Shown piece by piece: positions 1 to 7,442 of a stretch of DNA of 21,964 nucleotides. The translations under genes and the position numbers were made by a program. The DNA is taken from the NCBI GenBank assembly GCA_002437815.1, contig DJRP01000030.1, positions 118,373-140,336 on the forward strand. Reading direction: 5' to 3'. The stretch is from Collinsella sp. UBA6357 (lineage in GTDB: Bacteria > Actinomycetota > Coriobacteriia > Coriobacteriales > Coriobacteriaceae). Each line of letters begins with the position of its first letter. Within the stretch, counting starts at the first letter, position 1. Under the pieces are notes generated by a model. It saw only the letters and a program-made list of their open reading frames with translations, ran no database searches and was not told the origin of the DNA.

Positions 1-348
1 GCCGCCGAGGTCATGGGCATCATCGGTGACATCAAGGGCAAGACCTGCGTCATCAACGACGACATGATCGATACCGCGGGCACCCTGTGCGCCAACGTCA
101 AAGAGCTCAAGGCCATGGGCGCCGGCGACATCTACGTATGCGCCACCCACGGCATCTTCTCCGGCCAGGCCATCGAGCGCCTGAACGACGCCCCCATCGT
201 CGAGTGCGTCGTCACCGACGCCATCCCCGTCGAGGTCGGCGGCAAGATCAAGACCATCTCCGTGGCTGAGGAGTTTGCCCAGGCCATCGCTGCCGTTTAC
301 CACGAGGAGCCCGTCTCAACGCTCGTCGGCGGCGACTTCGCGCTGTAA
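1..348 (+). CDS. prs: Ribose-phosphate pyrophosphokinase, C-terminal part (5' end outside window)
   Basis: This is the last 115 residues of PRPP synthetase, which makes phosphoribosyl pyrophosphate from ribose 5-phosphate and ATP for nucleotide, histidine and tryptophan synthesis in the cytoplasm. The reading frame is open from base 1, so the start lies outside the window. The clearest evidence is the PRPP-binding loop VINDDMIDTAGTL at residues 18-30 of the fragment, which fits the family pattern DDxIDTGGT with Ala for one Gly. The following ATHGIFSG stretch and the VVTDAIP segment are also typical of Prs. The frame ends in TAA and a strong terminator follows within 35 bases. In many bacteria prs is directly followed by pth; here about 1.9 kb separates them, which supports an insertion. 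Identification is firm although the protein is partial. Confidence 0.96.
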   Translation, partial: AAEVMGIIGDIKGKTCVINDDMIDTAGTLCANVKELKAMGAGDIYVCATHGIFSGQAIERLNDAPIVECVVTDAIPVEVGGKIKTISVAEEFAQAIAAVYHEEPVSTLVGGDFAL

Positions 349-381
349 GCCAATACGCGTACCATCGTCAATGCCTTGCAG

Positions 382-415
382 GGGGGCCGGAAGCGAATGC
401 TTCCGGCCCCCTTTT
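382..415 (+). terminator. Rho-independent terminator of prs
   Basis: A perfect 13-bp stem (382-394 with 399-411) closes a GAAT tetraloop and is followed by TTTT. It starts 34 bases after the prs stop codon and so separates prs from the downstream block. Confidence 0.93.
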
Positions 416-435
416 CGTTAGCCCATAACCCTTCT

Positions 436-637
436 GGACAGTTAGTTCAGATATGTATCCCCGTGACTATCTAAGTCAATCATTCTGGGCCCCAGATCGC
501 TGTTTTTAACGTCAGATCTCGCCCCATCATCTGCCCCATCTCGCCATTTTGCGCTCTAAGGACCGCCAAGGGCCTCTAACACCCCAAAAACCGAATCGAC
601 AGATGTGCCCAGTCCTACATATCTGAATTAATTGACC
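436..637. mobile_element. MITE-like element, copy A, with 23-bp terminal inverted repeats
   Basis: The left end (436-458) contains GTTAGTTCAGATATGTAT. The right end (615-637) is its inverted copy with four mismatches over 23 bases; CTGG/CCAG just outside extends the match slightly. The ends are related to those of copy B at 1950-2151, and both elements measure exactly 202 bp between outer edges. The interiors are diverged but share patches, for example CCCCATCTCG at 534-543 against CCCCATTTCG at 2046-2055, followed by a partly alignable stretch. I see no convincing ORF inside and no clear target-site duplication. It could be a non-autonomous transposable element, or a paired binding site whose spacing is conserved. 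The stretch 638-791 between this element and the next gene holds nothing else I can assign except the weak ORF at 686. Confidence 0.6.
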
Positions 638-791
638 AGCTAGGTATTTATCTCTTTGAATTACAGCCCCTTGCGGGAGAGCTTTATGGCATCCATCTCC
701 GGCAACCACACGACCGCCCATGGCGCCCGGCGCCCCTTTGAGCGAAAAGCACAAGCTGCACGCGATGTTTTAGCGTCACACCCTGTACCTT

Positions 792-1925
792 ATGCCTATG
801 ACTACCATAGTTTCACACTTCTCGGCCCTCCGCGCGATTCGCCGCGCCCGACGGGCGTACTCCGCGCTTCCATGGACCCCTCTTGATGCCTCCCGGCAAT
901 CAGAAGCTCTCGCACAATGCATCCCCAACAAGGATGGCATAGATTTCGACGCGCTCTCGATCCTCGATGCGTGGGACGATACAGACGCCGAGCAGCTCGA
1001 TCTCATCGTTTCAAGCCCAAACCACCGGCGCCCCCATGAAAAGCTACGACATCACATCATGTCCAGCCCGCTCCCCGAGGGGACAATCATGCATATCGAA
1101 GCCGATATCTACGCCACCTCTCCCGCGCTCACGGCTATGCTTTGCTCCAAGAACGAGCCCGTCGCAAAGATATTGATGCTCATCATGGAACTGCTTGGAA
1201 CATACTCGCTTCCTCCCGAGGCGACCTATCCCATCGCCCATGACGACATCTGGCCCGACCCCGAAGTCCCCCAAGAAGACGGAGATCTCGACTGCTTGGG
1301 AACGGACGAGGCAAACAGCCAGCAACAAGAGATCCGCTGTGAGCAGGCACATTACGGATGCGAGCCGGCAACGACCATAGAAGATCTCGAGAGCATCGCC
1401 CGATATGCGAAAAGCAGCGTCTACGCCTCGTTTCGCGCAGCGGTAAAGCTCGCGCGGGCGGGTTCGGCCTCTCCGGCAGAATCGCTGATGTTCGCCGTGC
1501 TCGGAGCGCCCGCGCGCTTCGGAGGTTTCGGCTGCTGCAGCCTTCCCATGGGCGGCTTATTGCTCAACCATCGAATCGATTTCGACACGCTTGCAATCAA
1601 CATGTCATCGGGAATCCCCTACGCCATCTGCGACTTATACTGCCCTGCCGCCCGCGTTGACAACGAGTACAACGGGATCGGTCATGAGCTGCAAAATGCG
1701 CGCATCCACGACGGCAACCGCAACAACGGCCTTAAGGCCATGGGTATCCACGTTCTTGTCATCAACCGAGATCAGATGAAGGACCTTGTCGCACTCGAGG
1801 CCTTTGCGCAAACCATGTATCGCCTCGCGGGCGTTCGGTACCGCTGTCGTATCAAAGGCTATCGAAACCGCCAGGCTGGCTGGTTCAACGGTTTGAGAGC
1901 CGGAATCGGCCTTGCGCCGGTCTAA
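792..1925 (+). CDS. Uncharacterised protein with C-terminal restriction-endonuclease-like domain
   Basis: This is a 377-residue cytoplasmic protein of unknown function. I recall similar proteins as a multi-copy family in Coriobacteriia: an N-terminal region opening near a HFSAL motif, a poorly conserved middle, and a C-terminal domain resembling DUF559/Vsr-like nucleases. Here the C-terminal part (about residues 275-350) has CDLYCPAARVDNEYNG, then a conserved-looking His, then RNNGLKAMGIHVLVI. The Asp of CDLY and the Glu of NEY sit where a PD-(D/E)xK fold would place its acidic residues, although the final Lys is not obvious. The frame has an in-frame stop at 771, so ATG 792 or 798 is the start; neither has a good ribosome-binding site. 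Codon use is less GC-biased than in prs and pth. The gene sits alone between two related inverted-repeat elements, which suggests a mobile cassette. The nuclease fold is inferred and activity is unknown. Confidence 0.72.
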   Translation: MPMTTIVSHFSALRAIRRARRAYSALPWTPLDASRQSEALAQCIPNKDGIDFDALSILDAWDDTDAEQLDLIVSSPNHRRPHEKLRHHIMSSPLPEGTIMHIEADIYATSPALTAMLCSKNEPVAKILMLIMELLGTYSLPPEATYPIAHDDIWPDPEVPQEDGDLDCLGTDEANSQQQEIRCEQAHYGCEPATTIEDLESIARYAKSSVYASFRAAVKLARAGSASPAESLMFAVLGAPARFGGFGCCSLPMGGLLLNHRIDFDTLAINMSSGIPYAICDLYCPAARVDNEYNGIGHELQNARIHDGNRNNGLKAMGIHVLVINRDQMKDLVALEAFAQTMYRLAGVRYRCRIKGYRNRQAGWFNGLRAGIGLAPV

Positions 1926-1949
1926 CAGATCAATGACGGCGACGCCTTT

Positions 1950-2151
1950 GGCCAATTAGTTCAGATATGTATGAAATCACGCTGCAAGTCAAGGTGATTC
2001 CAGCCGGCCAAAAGCCACCGACTGCCCTCCGAAGGACGTCAACGTCCCCATTTCGACTAATTTCAATCCACTAAAGGATCCAACGGTCCGAAGGTCAGTC
2101 GTTTCAAGTGTTCTCCGTCTGTTGATTTATACGTATCTGAACTAATTGGCC
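1950..2151. mobile_element. MITE-like element, copy B, with near-perfect terminal inverted repeats
   Basis: The left end (1950-1972) contains AATTAGTTCAGATATGTAT and the right end (2129-2151) contains ATACGTATCTGAACTAATT. These are inverted copies with one mismatch over 23 bases. The match extends three bases outward on both sides (TTT at 1947-1949, AAA at 2152-2154), giving 26 bp. It begins 25 bases after the nuclease-like gene stops. Total length equals that of copy A at 436-637. The interior carries a small palindrome GGACGTCAACGTCC at 2034-2047 but no ORF that looks real. No transposase is present, so if mobile it must be moved in trans. Confidence 0.65.
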
Positions 2152-2218
2152 AAACAGCTTCGCCCCCCCGCAACCACAGCAGCAGTACACCCCCTCAAGG
2201 AGGCGCCAACCGCCTGAT

Positions 2219-2247
2219 TTGACACCGGGAACGGGCTCGCTCACCAT
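2219..2247 (+). promoter_or_regulatory. Candidate sigma-70-type promoter of pth
   Basis: A perfect -35 box TTGACA lies at 2219-2224. With 17-bp spacing the -10 position holds CACCAT (2242-2247), a weak match, giving a start near 2254 and a short leader. It lies just outside copy B, so pth could be transcribed independently of the inserted block. A C7 run at 2163-2169 lies upstream. Confidence 0.4.
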
Positions 2248-2277
2248 AGCAGGCGATAAAACTACGAAAGGAAGCAC

Positions 2278-2907
2278 ATGGCAGCTGCTCAGCCTATGAA
2301 GATTCGAATGGTCGCGGGGCTCGGCAACCCTGGTGACGAGTACGCCAATACCCGCCATAACGCCGGATTCAAAGCCATCGACGAGCTCGCCCGCCAGGCG
2401 GGCGTCACGTACTGGAAAAACCAGGCCGGGGCCGAGGTCGCGCTCATCAACATCAACGATCCCGAGGAAGAGGGCGGCAAGCGCCAGATCGTGCTCGTCA
2501 AGCCCCAGTCCTATATGAATACCTCGGGCGGTCCCATCTCCAAGCTCTGCCGCGAATACAAGATCCGCGCCGAGGAGCTGCTCGTGATCCACGACGAGCT
2601 CGACATCCCCGCCGGCGACGTGCGGGTCAAGGTCGGCGGCGGCCACGCCGGACACAACGGCCTGCGTTCCATCATCGACAAGATGGGCAGCCGTGATTTC
2701 AGCCGCATCCGCACCGGCATCGGCAACCCTCCCGGCAAGATGGCCGTGGCGGACTTTGTGCTCAAGCAGCTGCGCAACCGCGAGGCCGAGGACTTCGACG
2801 CCACCTGCGCCCGCGCCGCCGACGCCGCGGGACTCGCGCTCGTGCATGGCGTCATCTTCGCGCGCGACCACGTCAACGGAAGCGCCGCCAGCAACGGCAA
2901 ACACTAG
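2278..2907 (+). CDS. pth: Peptidyl-tRNA hydrolase
   Basis: Bacterial Pth cleaves the ester bond of peptidyl-tRNAs that fall off the ribosome and so recycles tRNA in the cytoplasm. The 209-residue product has the expected length and motifs: GLGNPGDEYANTRHNAG near the N-terminus with the catalytic His27 (His20 of the E. coli enzyme), the QSYMNTSG segment around residue 80, HDELDIPAG with the conserved Asp, and GGGHAGHNGLRS with the conserved Asn-Gly. ATG 2278 is chosen because AAAGGAAG (2267-2274) lies at suitable spacing; a second Met at codon 7 is less well placed. The protein ends with a short Ser/Ala/Asn-rich tail. Conserved neighbourhood with prs is interrupted here by the 436-2151 block. 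Function is certain by homology. Confidence 0.97.
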   Translation: MAAAQPMKIRMVAGLGNPGDEYANTRHNAGFKAIDELARQAGVTYWKNQAGAEVALININDPEEEGGKRQIVLVKPQSYMNTSGGPISKLCREYKIRAEELLVIHDELDIPAGDVRVKVGGGHAGHNGLRSIIDKMGSRDFSRIRTGIGNPPGKMAVADFVLKQLRNREAEDFDATCARAADAAGLALVHGVIFARDHVNGSAASNGKH

Positions 2908-2966
2908 ACGCCCCCGCGATCGTCAACACTCACCGATATATACCGATAGCCAGCAGTTTACGAGGG

Positions 2967-2972
2967 TATAAT
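2967..2972 (+). promoter_or_regulatory. Candidate -10 box for the nfn operon
   Basis: A perfect TATAAT lies 107 bases upstream of the first nfn gene, in the only non-coding stretch between pth and nfnA (2908-3078). No good -35 box is seen at 16-18 bp upstream, so the call rests on the -10 alone. A direct repeat of ACCGATA (2942-2948 is the second copy) lies just before it. Confidence 0.35.
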
Positions 2973-3078
2973 TGGTGCTGTATGCGTGCTCATCGCCTGC
3001 ACGCCTGCGGTTTTATTCGGGGCACCGAGCGCACCCGTGGAGGCACGGTCCGGTCGCCCTTTATAAGAGAGGGGTTCT

Positions 3079-3921
3079 ATGTATAAGATCCTTGAAAAGA
3101 CGCAGTTCTCTGAGAAGGTGTTCAAGTTCCGCATCGAGGCTCCCGCTATGGCCAAGCATGCGCACGCTGGACAGTTCCTCATGGTCCGCGCCAACGAGAC
3201 GGGCGAGCGTGTGCCGTTCACCCTGGCCGGTTGGAACGGCGACGAGGGCTGGGTCGAGTTCATCTTCATGGTGATCGGCAAGACCACCGAGATGCTCTCC
3301 ACCTACGAGGCCGGCGAGTCCCTGCAGGACGTCGTTGGTCCGCTGGGCGTTCCCACCGAGATGGGCCCGGGCTCCTGTGCCGTCATCGGCGGCGGCGTCG
3401 GCTTGGCTATCGCCTACCCGGTCGCCAAGCACCTGGTCGAGACCGGTCACGAGGTCCACGCCATCATGGGCGCCCGCACCAAGGAGCTGCTGCTCATGGA
3501 GGACCAGTTCCGCGAGCTGCTCGATGAGGACCATATCCACATCACCACCGACGATGGCTCCTACGGCGAGAAGGGCGTTGTCACCGCACCGCTCGAGCGC
3601 CTGCTCCAGGACAAGGCCGTCAGCCAGGTCTTCTGCGTCGGCCCCGTTCCGATGATGAAGTTCTCGACGCTCACCGCCGAGAAGTACGACACCCCCATCA
3701 CCGCATCGCTCAACCCCATCATGGTTGACGGCACCGGTATGTGCGGCTGCTGCCGTGTCGAGGTCGGCGGCGAGACCAAGTTCGCCTGTGTCGACGGCCC
3801 GGATTTTGACGCCACCAAGGTCGACTGGGATGACCTGCGTGCCCGTCAGGCCGCCTATCGTTCCGAAGAGGGCGCGTCCCTCAAGGCCTATGAGGAAAAG
3901 AGCTGCGCATGCCACAAGTAA
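3079..3921 (+). CDS. nfnA: NfnA-type FAD/[2Fe-2S] subunit (ferredoxin-NADP reductase family)
   Basis: The 280-residue product belongs to the PyrK / sulfide dehydrogenase / NfnA family. In Nfn complexes this small subunit binds FAD and one [2Fe-2S] cluster and exchanges electrons with NADH. The N-terminal half is an FAD-binding beta-barrel (about residues 1-95, with VPFTLAGW), followed by a nucleotide-binding half starting at AVIGGGVGLAIAYP (101-114). The cluster motif is DGTGMCGCC at 217-225, with Cys237 as the later ligand; the Asp plus three Cys arrangement fits known NfnA ligation. AGAGAGGGG ahead of ATG 3079 is a good ribosome-binding site. The 3' end overlaps the next gene by 13 bases, indicating translational coupling. 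The C-terminus ends in an extra Cys-rich SCACHK tail. A role as a glutamate-synthase small partner is the alternative, but the pair fits Nfn better. Confidence 0.88.
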   Translation: MYKILEKTQFSEKVFKFRIEAPAMAKHAHAGQFLMVRANETGERVPFTLAGWNGDEGWVEFIFMVIGKTTEMLSTYEAGESLQDVVGPLGVPTEMGPGSCAVIGGGVGLAIAYPVAKHLVETGHEVHAIMGARTKELLLMEDQFRELLDEDHIHITTDDGSYGEKGVVTAPLERLLQDKAVSQVFCVGPVPMMKFSTLTAEKYDTPITASLNPIMVDGTGMCGCCRVEVGGETKFACVDGPDFDATKVDWDDLRARQAAYRSEEGASLKAYEEKSCACHK

Positions 3922-5318
3922 AAGGTAAATGGATGCCCGACATGAAGTCCCCGCGCACCCCGGATAACGAGGAGCCGGCGGCAGAGCGCGCCTGCGATTT
4001 CCGCCCCGTCGACAAGGGCTTCACCGAGGATATGGCTCTGGCTGAGGCCGAGCGCTGCCTCAACTGCAAGAAGCCGCTGTGTGTCCAGGGTTGCCCGGTC
4101 AACATCAACATCCCCAAGTTCATCGAGCAGATCCGCGAGAAGAACTACGGCGGCGCCCTCGATACCATTCGCGAGGAGTCCATGCTGCCGGCCATCTGCG
4201 GCCGCGTATGCCCGCAGGAGAACCAGTGCGAGGGCAAGTGCGTCCGTGGCAAGAAGGCCGAGCCCGTGGCCATCGGCCAGCTCGAGCGCTTTGTCGGCGA
4301 CCAGCCCGAGCTGGCCTCCAAGCCCAAGATGGCGCCCAAGAATGGCAAGAAGGTCGCCGTCGTGGGCTCTGGCCCGTCCGGCATCACCTGCGCCGGCGAG
4401 CTCGCCCGCAACGGCTTCGACGTCACCGTGTTCGAGGCTTTCTTCACCGGCGGCGGCGTGCTGGTCTACGGCATCCCCGAGTTCCGTCTGCCCAAGGCGG
4501 TCGTCAAGCGCGAGATCGACGGCCTCGAGGAGATGGGCGTCAAGTTCGAGTACAACTCTGTCGTGGGCAACATGGCCACGGCCGACGAGCTGTTCGAGCA
4601 GGGCTTCGATGCCATCTACGTCGCTACCGGCGCCGGCCTGCCCAAGTTCCTCAACGTGCCCGGCGAGAACCTGCCCAACGTCTTCTTCGCCAACGAGTAC
4701 CTCACCCGCGTGAATCTGATGAAGGCCAACAAGTTCCCCGAGTACGACACGCCGACCAAGCACGGCAAAAACGTCGTGGTCTTCGGTGGCGGCAACGTCG
4801 CCATGGACGCCGTCCGCACCGCTAAGCGTCTGGGCGCCGAGCGTGCCATCATCGCGTACCGTCGTACCGAGGCCGAGATGCCCGCTCGTCGCGCCGAGCT
4901 GCATCACGCCAAGGCCGAGGGCGTCGAGGTCATGCCGCTCGTCTCCCCGCTCGAGTTCGTCGCCGGCGAGGACGGCACCGTGTGCGCCGTCAAGGTCCAG
5001 AAGATGGAACTCGGCGAGCCCGATGATTCCGGCCGCCGCCGTCCCGTGCCTATCGAGGGCGCCATCGAGGAGATTCCCTGCGATGTGGCGATCAGCGCTA
5101 TCGGCACCAACGCCAACCCCTTTGCCAAGAAGATCGGCGGCAAGATGGAGCTCAACAAGTGGGGCTACATCATCGCCGACGAGGAGACCGGCCAGACGAC
5201 CGATCCTCGCATCTGGGCCGGCGGCGACATCGTGACCGGTGCCGCTACGGTCATTCTGGCGATGGGTGCCGGCAAGAAGGCCGCCGCTTCCATCACCAAG
5301 AGCCTGCTGGGCGAGTAG
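3909..5318 (+). CDS. nfnB: NfnB-type GltD-like flavoprotein subunit (NADPH:ferredoxin oxidoreductase large subunit)
   Basis: The 469-residue product belongs to the GltD / dihydropyrimidine dehydrogenase N-terminal family. Paired with NfnA it would couple NADH and reduced ferredoxin to NADP+ reduction by electron bifurcation or confurcation in the cytoplasm. It carries two [4Fe-4S] motifs: Cys50, 53, 58 and 62 (RCLNCKKPLCVQGCP) and Cys97, 101, 107 and 111. An FAD-binding VAVVGSGPSG follows at 149-158, then an NADPH-binding VVVFGGGNVAMDA, and the C-terminal AGGDIVTGAATVILAMGAG typical of the family. It is often annotated as NADPH-dependent glutamate synthase GltA, but no large glutamate synthase subunit is nearby. 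ATG 3909 overlaps nfnA; codons 9 and 12 are alternative Met starts. AGGAAAAG at 3892 favours the first. Confidence 0.9.
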   Translation: MPQVKGKWMPDMKSPRTPDNEEPAAERACDFRPVDKGFTEDMALAEAERCLNCKKPLCVQGCPVNINIPKFIEQIREKNYGGALDTIREESMLPAICGRVCPQENQCEGKCVRGKKAEPVAIGQLERFVGDQPELASKPKMAPKNGKKVAVVGSGPSGITCAGELARNGFDVTVFEAFFTGGGVLVYGIPEFRLPKAVVKREIDGLEEMGVKFEYNSVVGNMATADELFEQGFDAIYVATGAGLPKFLNVPGENLPNVFFANEYLTRVNLMKANKFPEYDTPTKHGKNVVVFGGGNVAMDAVRTAKRLGAERAIIAYRRTEAEMPARRAELHHAKAEGVEVMPLVSPLEFVAGEDGTVCAVKVQKMELGEPDDSGRRRPVPIEGAIEEIPCDVAISAIGTNANPFAKKIGGKMELNKWGYIIADEETGQTTDPRIWAGGDIVTGAATVILAMGAGKKAAASITKSLLGE

Positions 5319-5353
5319 TTCCGCGCACACGCGAACATAGACCTACGCACCAA

Positions 5354-5390
5354 GGACCCCGCCGGGCAGCACCCGACGGGGTCCTTTTTT
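5354..5390 (+). terminator. Rho-independent terminator of the nfn operon
   Basis: A 13-bp stem with one mismatch (5354-5366 with 5372-5384) and a five-base loop is followed by TTTTTT. It starts 36 bases after the nfnB stop and faces the convergent beta-glucoside operon. Confidence 0.95.
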
Positions 5391-5416
5391 GGCAGTTAAA
5401 CCCGATGATATCTATA

Positions 5417-5884
5417 TCACGACCCGATAATCCGCTTGAAAAGCTTGAGACTCAAGCTTTGCTGCGATCCTGAAGCCGAAGCGGGCTTCTCGACCACACC
5501 CTCGCGACGATGCTCGACTTCTTCGAATATGCCAATCAACATGTTCGACATTTGACCAAAAATCAATGCCTGCCCTAATTTACCGGCAACCGCCGGCTGA
5601 TCAAGATATTCTTGATCAAATTCGACTCGGCAACCACCTTCGTCCGTAGAGATATTCATCAACGAGACCACACGGCCACCGGTCGAAGACGCACTCCAGC
5701 CGAACCTCTTTGTTGGCTCGAAAACGTCGAGCCAAGTGGTCGATCCGGCGTCTTCATACCCCATACCCACATCGAGGCCATTAATGTCAACCGAGCCATG
5801 AGTAACGCACTCTCGCTTAAATCGATCTGCAGCAGCTTCGAAAAACTCCTTCGGAGTGCATTCGAACGTCCTCACGATCCGCAT
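5417..5884 (-). CDS. DUF3284-like small protein, last gene of the beta-glucoside operon
   Basis: The 155-residue product resembles DUF3284 proteins, which I recall from cellobiose PTS operons of Firmicutes and Coriobacteria; the function is not known. It begins MRIVRTFECTPKEFFEAAADRF, like a polyketide-cyclase/START-type (SRPBCC) fold in which a long helix packs against a beta-sheet cavity. The middle has the alternating strands expected of such a fold (VDINGLDVGMGYEDAG, RVEFDQEYLD), and the C-terminal third is a long helix plus a basic tail. There is no signal peptide or membrane segment. The ribosome-binding site is a perfect AGGAGGTG ahead of ATG 5884. It lies 36 bases behind the GH1 gene, so it is probably co-transcribed. 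A role in sensing or handling the sugar or its aglycone is a guess from position only. Confidence 0.75.
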   Translation of the reverse strand: MRIVRTFECTPKEFFEAAADRFKRECVTHGSVDINGLDVGMGYEDAGSTTWLDVFEPTKRFGWSASSTGGRVVSLMNISTDEGGCRVEFDQEYLDQPAVAGKLGQALIFGQMSNMLIGIFEEVEHRREGVVEKPASASGSQQSLSLKLFKRIIGS

Positions 5885-5920
5885 TGCGCACCTCCTGTTC
5901 CTCGCTGAACGACAAACCTG

Positions 5921-7378
5921 TCAGTCTAGATCCTCGCCATTCGTGGCGATGACCTTTTTATACCAATCAAAACTATCCTTTCGACGCCGCTCAAGCGTAC
6001 CGCTGCCGTCGTTGTCTTTATCGACATAGATAAAGCCATAGCGCTTCTTCATCTCGCCAGTCGCACAAGACACAATATCGATGCAACCCCACGACGTGTA
6101 CCCCATGAGCTCCACGCCATCATCAATCGCCTCAGCCATCTGTAAGATATGCTTACGCAGATAGTCGATTCGATAAGGATCGTGGATGCAACCGTCCGCA
6201 GCAATCTCATCCACAGCACCCAATCCGTTTTCAACGACCATCATCGGAATATGATATCGGCCATACACCTCGTTTAGATACCAACGCAGACCCTCGGGAT
6301 CGGTCTGAAGTCCCCAATCGGTCATCTCAAGGTGAGGGTTCTTAACGCCAAAGAAGACATTGCCCTTAGCATGGGCGAGGCTTTCCTCGTCATGAGCCGC
6401 ACATTTTGACGAATAATACGAAAAACTATAAAAATCGACCGTGCCGGCTTTGAGCGTTTCGGCGTCGCCGGACTGCCAATCAATCGTGGCGCCCATATCG
6501 CGCAGATATCGCTTGGCAAAAGGCGCATATTCGCCACGGACTTGTACGTCACCACAATAGAAGTTCATAAGATGAACTTGTTCCTGGGCCATATGCACAT
6601 CGACCGGATGGCAACTATAAGGATAGGTCACATTGCCCGCAATCATGCAGCCAACCTTATTTTCGGAATCGATCTCGTGCGCAAGAGCAACTGCCCTTGC
6701 ACTTGCCAGGAATTGGTTATGGAGAGCGTTGAAACGAGCATTCAGTTTCTCGGACGTAAGGCTAAGCCCCGCAAACGAGATCACGCCAGGTTCGGCAGCA
6801 GAAATAGAGGTGCTCATGATGTCACCAAACGGATGAAGACCGACATTGATCTCATTAAACGTGATCCACAGATGCACAAGACCCTTATACTCTTCAAATA
6901 ACGTTTTACAATACCTGAGGTAAAACTCGATGAGTTCGCGACTTGCCCAGCCACCGTATGCCTGCGCCAAGTGATAGGGCATCTCGTAATGCGAGATCGT
7001 CACGAGCGGCTCGATACCATGACGTTTGCATTCTTCCAAAATATCACGGTAGAACTCGATGCCCGCCTTATTGGGTTCAGTCTCATCACCCTTGGGAAAG
7101 AGCCTCGTCCAGTTGATGGACAATCGATAGCATTTAAATCCCATCTCTGCAAAGAGCGCAATGTCCTCCTTGTAGCGATGGTACATATCGACCGCCTCAT
7201 GCGAGGGATAGTTACGACTCGGATCGATATCGACCGTCAGCTCGCGCTTGCGCTCTACCGAACCGGCCGTAATGTGATCGGGAACGCTAGCGCCTTTGCC
7301 CGCGGCGTTCCATCCGCCCTCACACTGATTGGCAGCAGTAGCGCCACCCCAAAGAAAGCCTTTTGGGAAACGTGCCAT
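5921..7378 (-). CDS. 6-phospho-beta-glucosidase, glycoside hydrolase family 1
   Basis: The enzyme hydrolyses disaccharide 6-phosphates delivered by the PTS (cellobiose-, gentiobiose- or aryl-glucoside-type) to glucose 6-phosphate and a sugar or aglycone in the cytoplasm. The 485-residue length is typical. GH1 signatures are FPKGFLWGGATAANQCEGG at the N-terminus, the acid/base Glu176 in TFNEIN, and the nucleophile Glu383 in VVENGLG. The phosphate-binding loop characteristic of the 6-phospho branch is visible as SCATGEMKKRYGFIYVD, with Ser437, the KK pair and Tyr447. ATG 7378 is chosen because GGAGGT lies five bases upstream; an in-frame ATG at 7441 has no ribosome-binding site and abuts a hairpin. 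It follows the EIIC gene with a 125-base gap. BglA, AscB and ArbB are close relatives and cannot be separated here. Confidence 0.95.
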   Translation of the reverse strand: MARFPKGFLWGGATAANQCEGGWNAAGKGASVPDHITAGSVERKRELTVDIDPSRNYPSHEAVDMYHRYKEDIALFAEMGFKCYRLSINWTRLFPKGDETEPNKAGIEFYRDILEECKRHGIEPLVTISHYEMPYHLAQAYGGWASRELIEFYLRYCKTLFEEYKGLVHLWITFNEINVGLHPFGDIMSTSISAAEPGVISFAGLSLTSEKLNARFNALHNQFLASARAVALAHEIDSENKVGCMIAGNVTYPYSCHPVDVHMAQEQVHLMNFYCGDVQVRGEYAPFAKRYLRDMGATIDWQSGDAETLKAGTVDFYSFSYYSSKCAAHDEESLAHAKGNVFFGVKNPHLEMTDWGLQTDPEGLRWYLNEVYGRYHIPMMVVENGLGAVDEIAADGCIHDPYRIDYLRKHILQMAEAIDDGVELMGYTSWGCIDIVSCATGEMKKRYGFIYVDKDNDGSGTLERRRKDSFDWYKKVIATNGEDLD

Positions 7379-7442
7379 GACAACCTCCGTTGATTTAAGA
7401 ATCTCGTCTTCGCACTCATAGCCCGCGAAGACGCATAACAAT

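Noticed and set aside
436..2151. CRISPR array or toxin-antitoxin pair as an explanation for the repeats around 792-1925
   Set aside because: There are only four repeat ends in two inverted pairs, with no regular direct repeats or spacers, and only one credible gene lies between them.
3909..5318. Glutamate synthase small subunit (GltD) as the primary call
   Set aside because: No large glutamate synthase subunit is nearby, and the gene overlaps an NfnA-type partner, so an Nfn complex explains the pair better.
3888..5330. A 480-codon minus-strand frame opposite nfnB
   Set aside because: nfnB has intact cluster and nucleotide-binding motifs; the antisense product is Leu/Ala/Gly/Asp-rich and has no recognisable domain. 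Long antisense frames are expected in GC-rich coding DNA.
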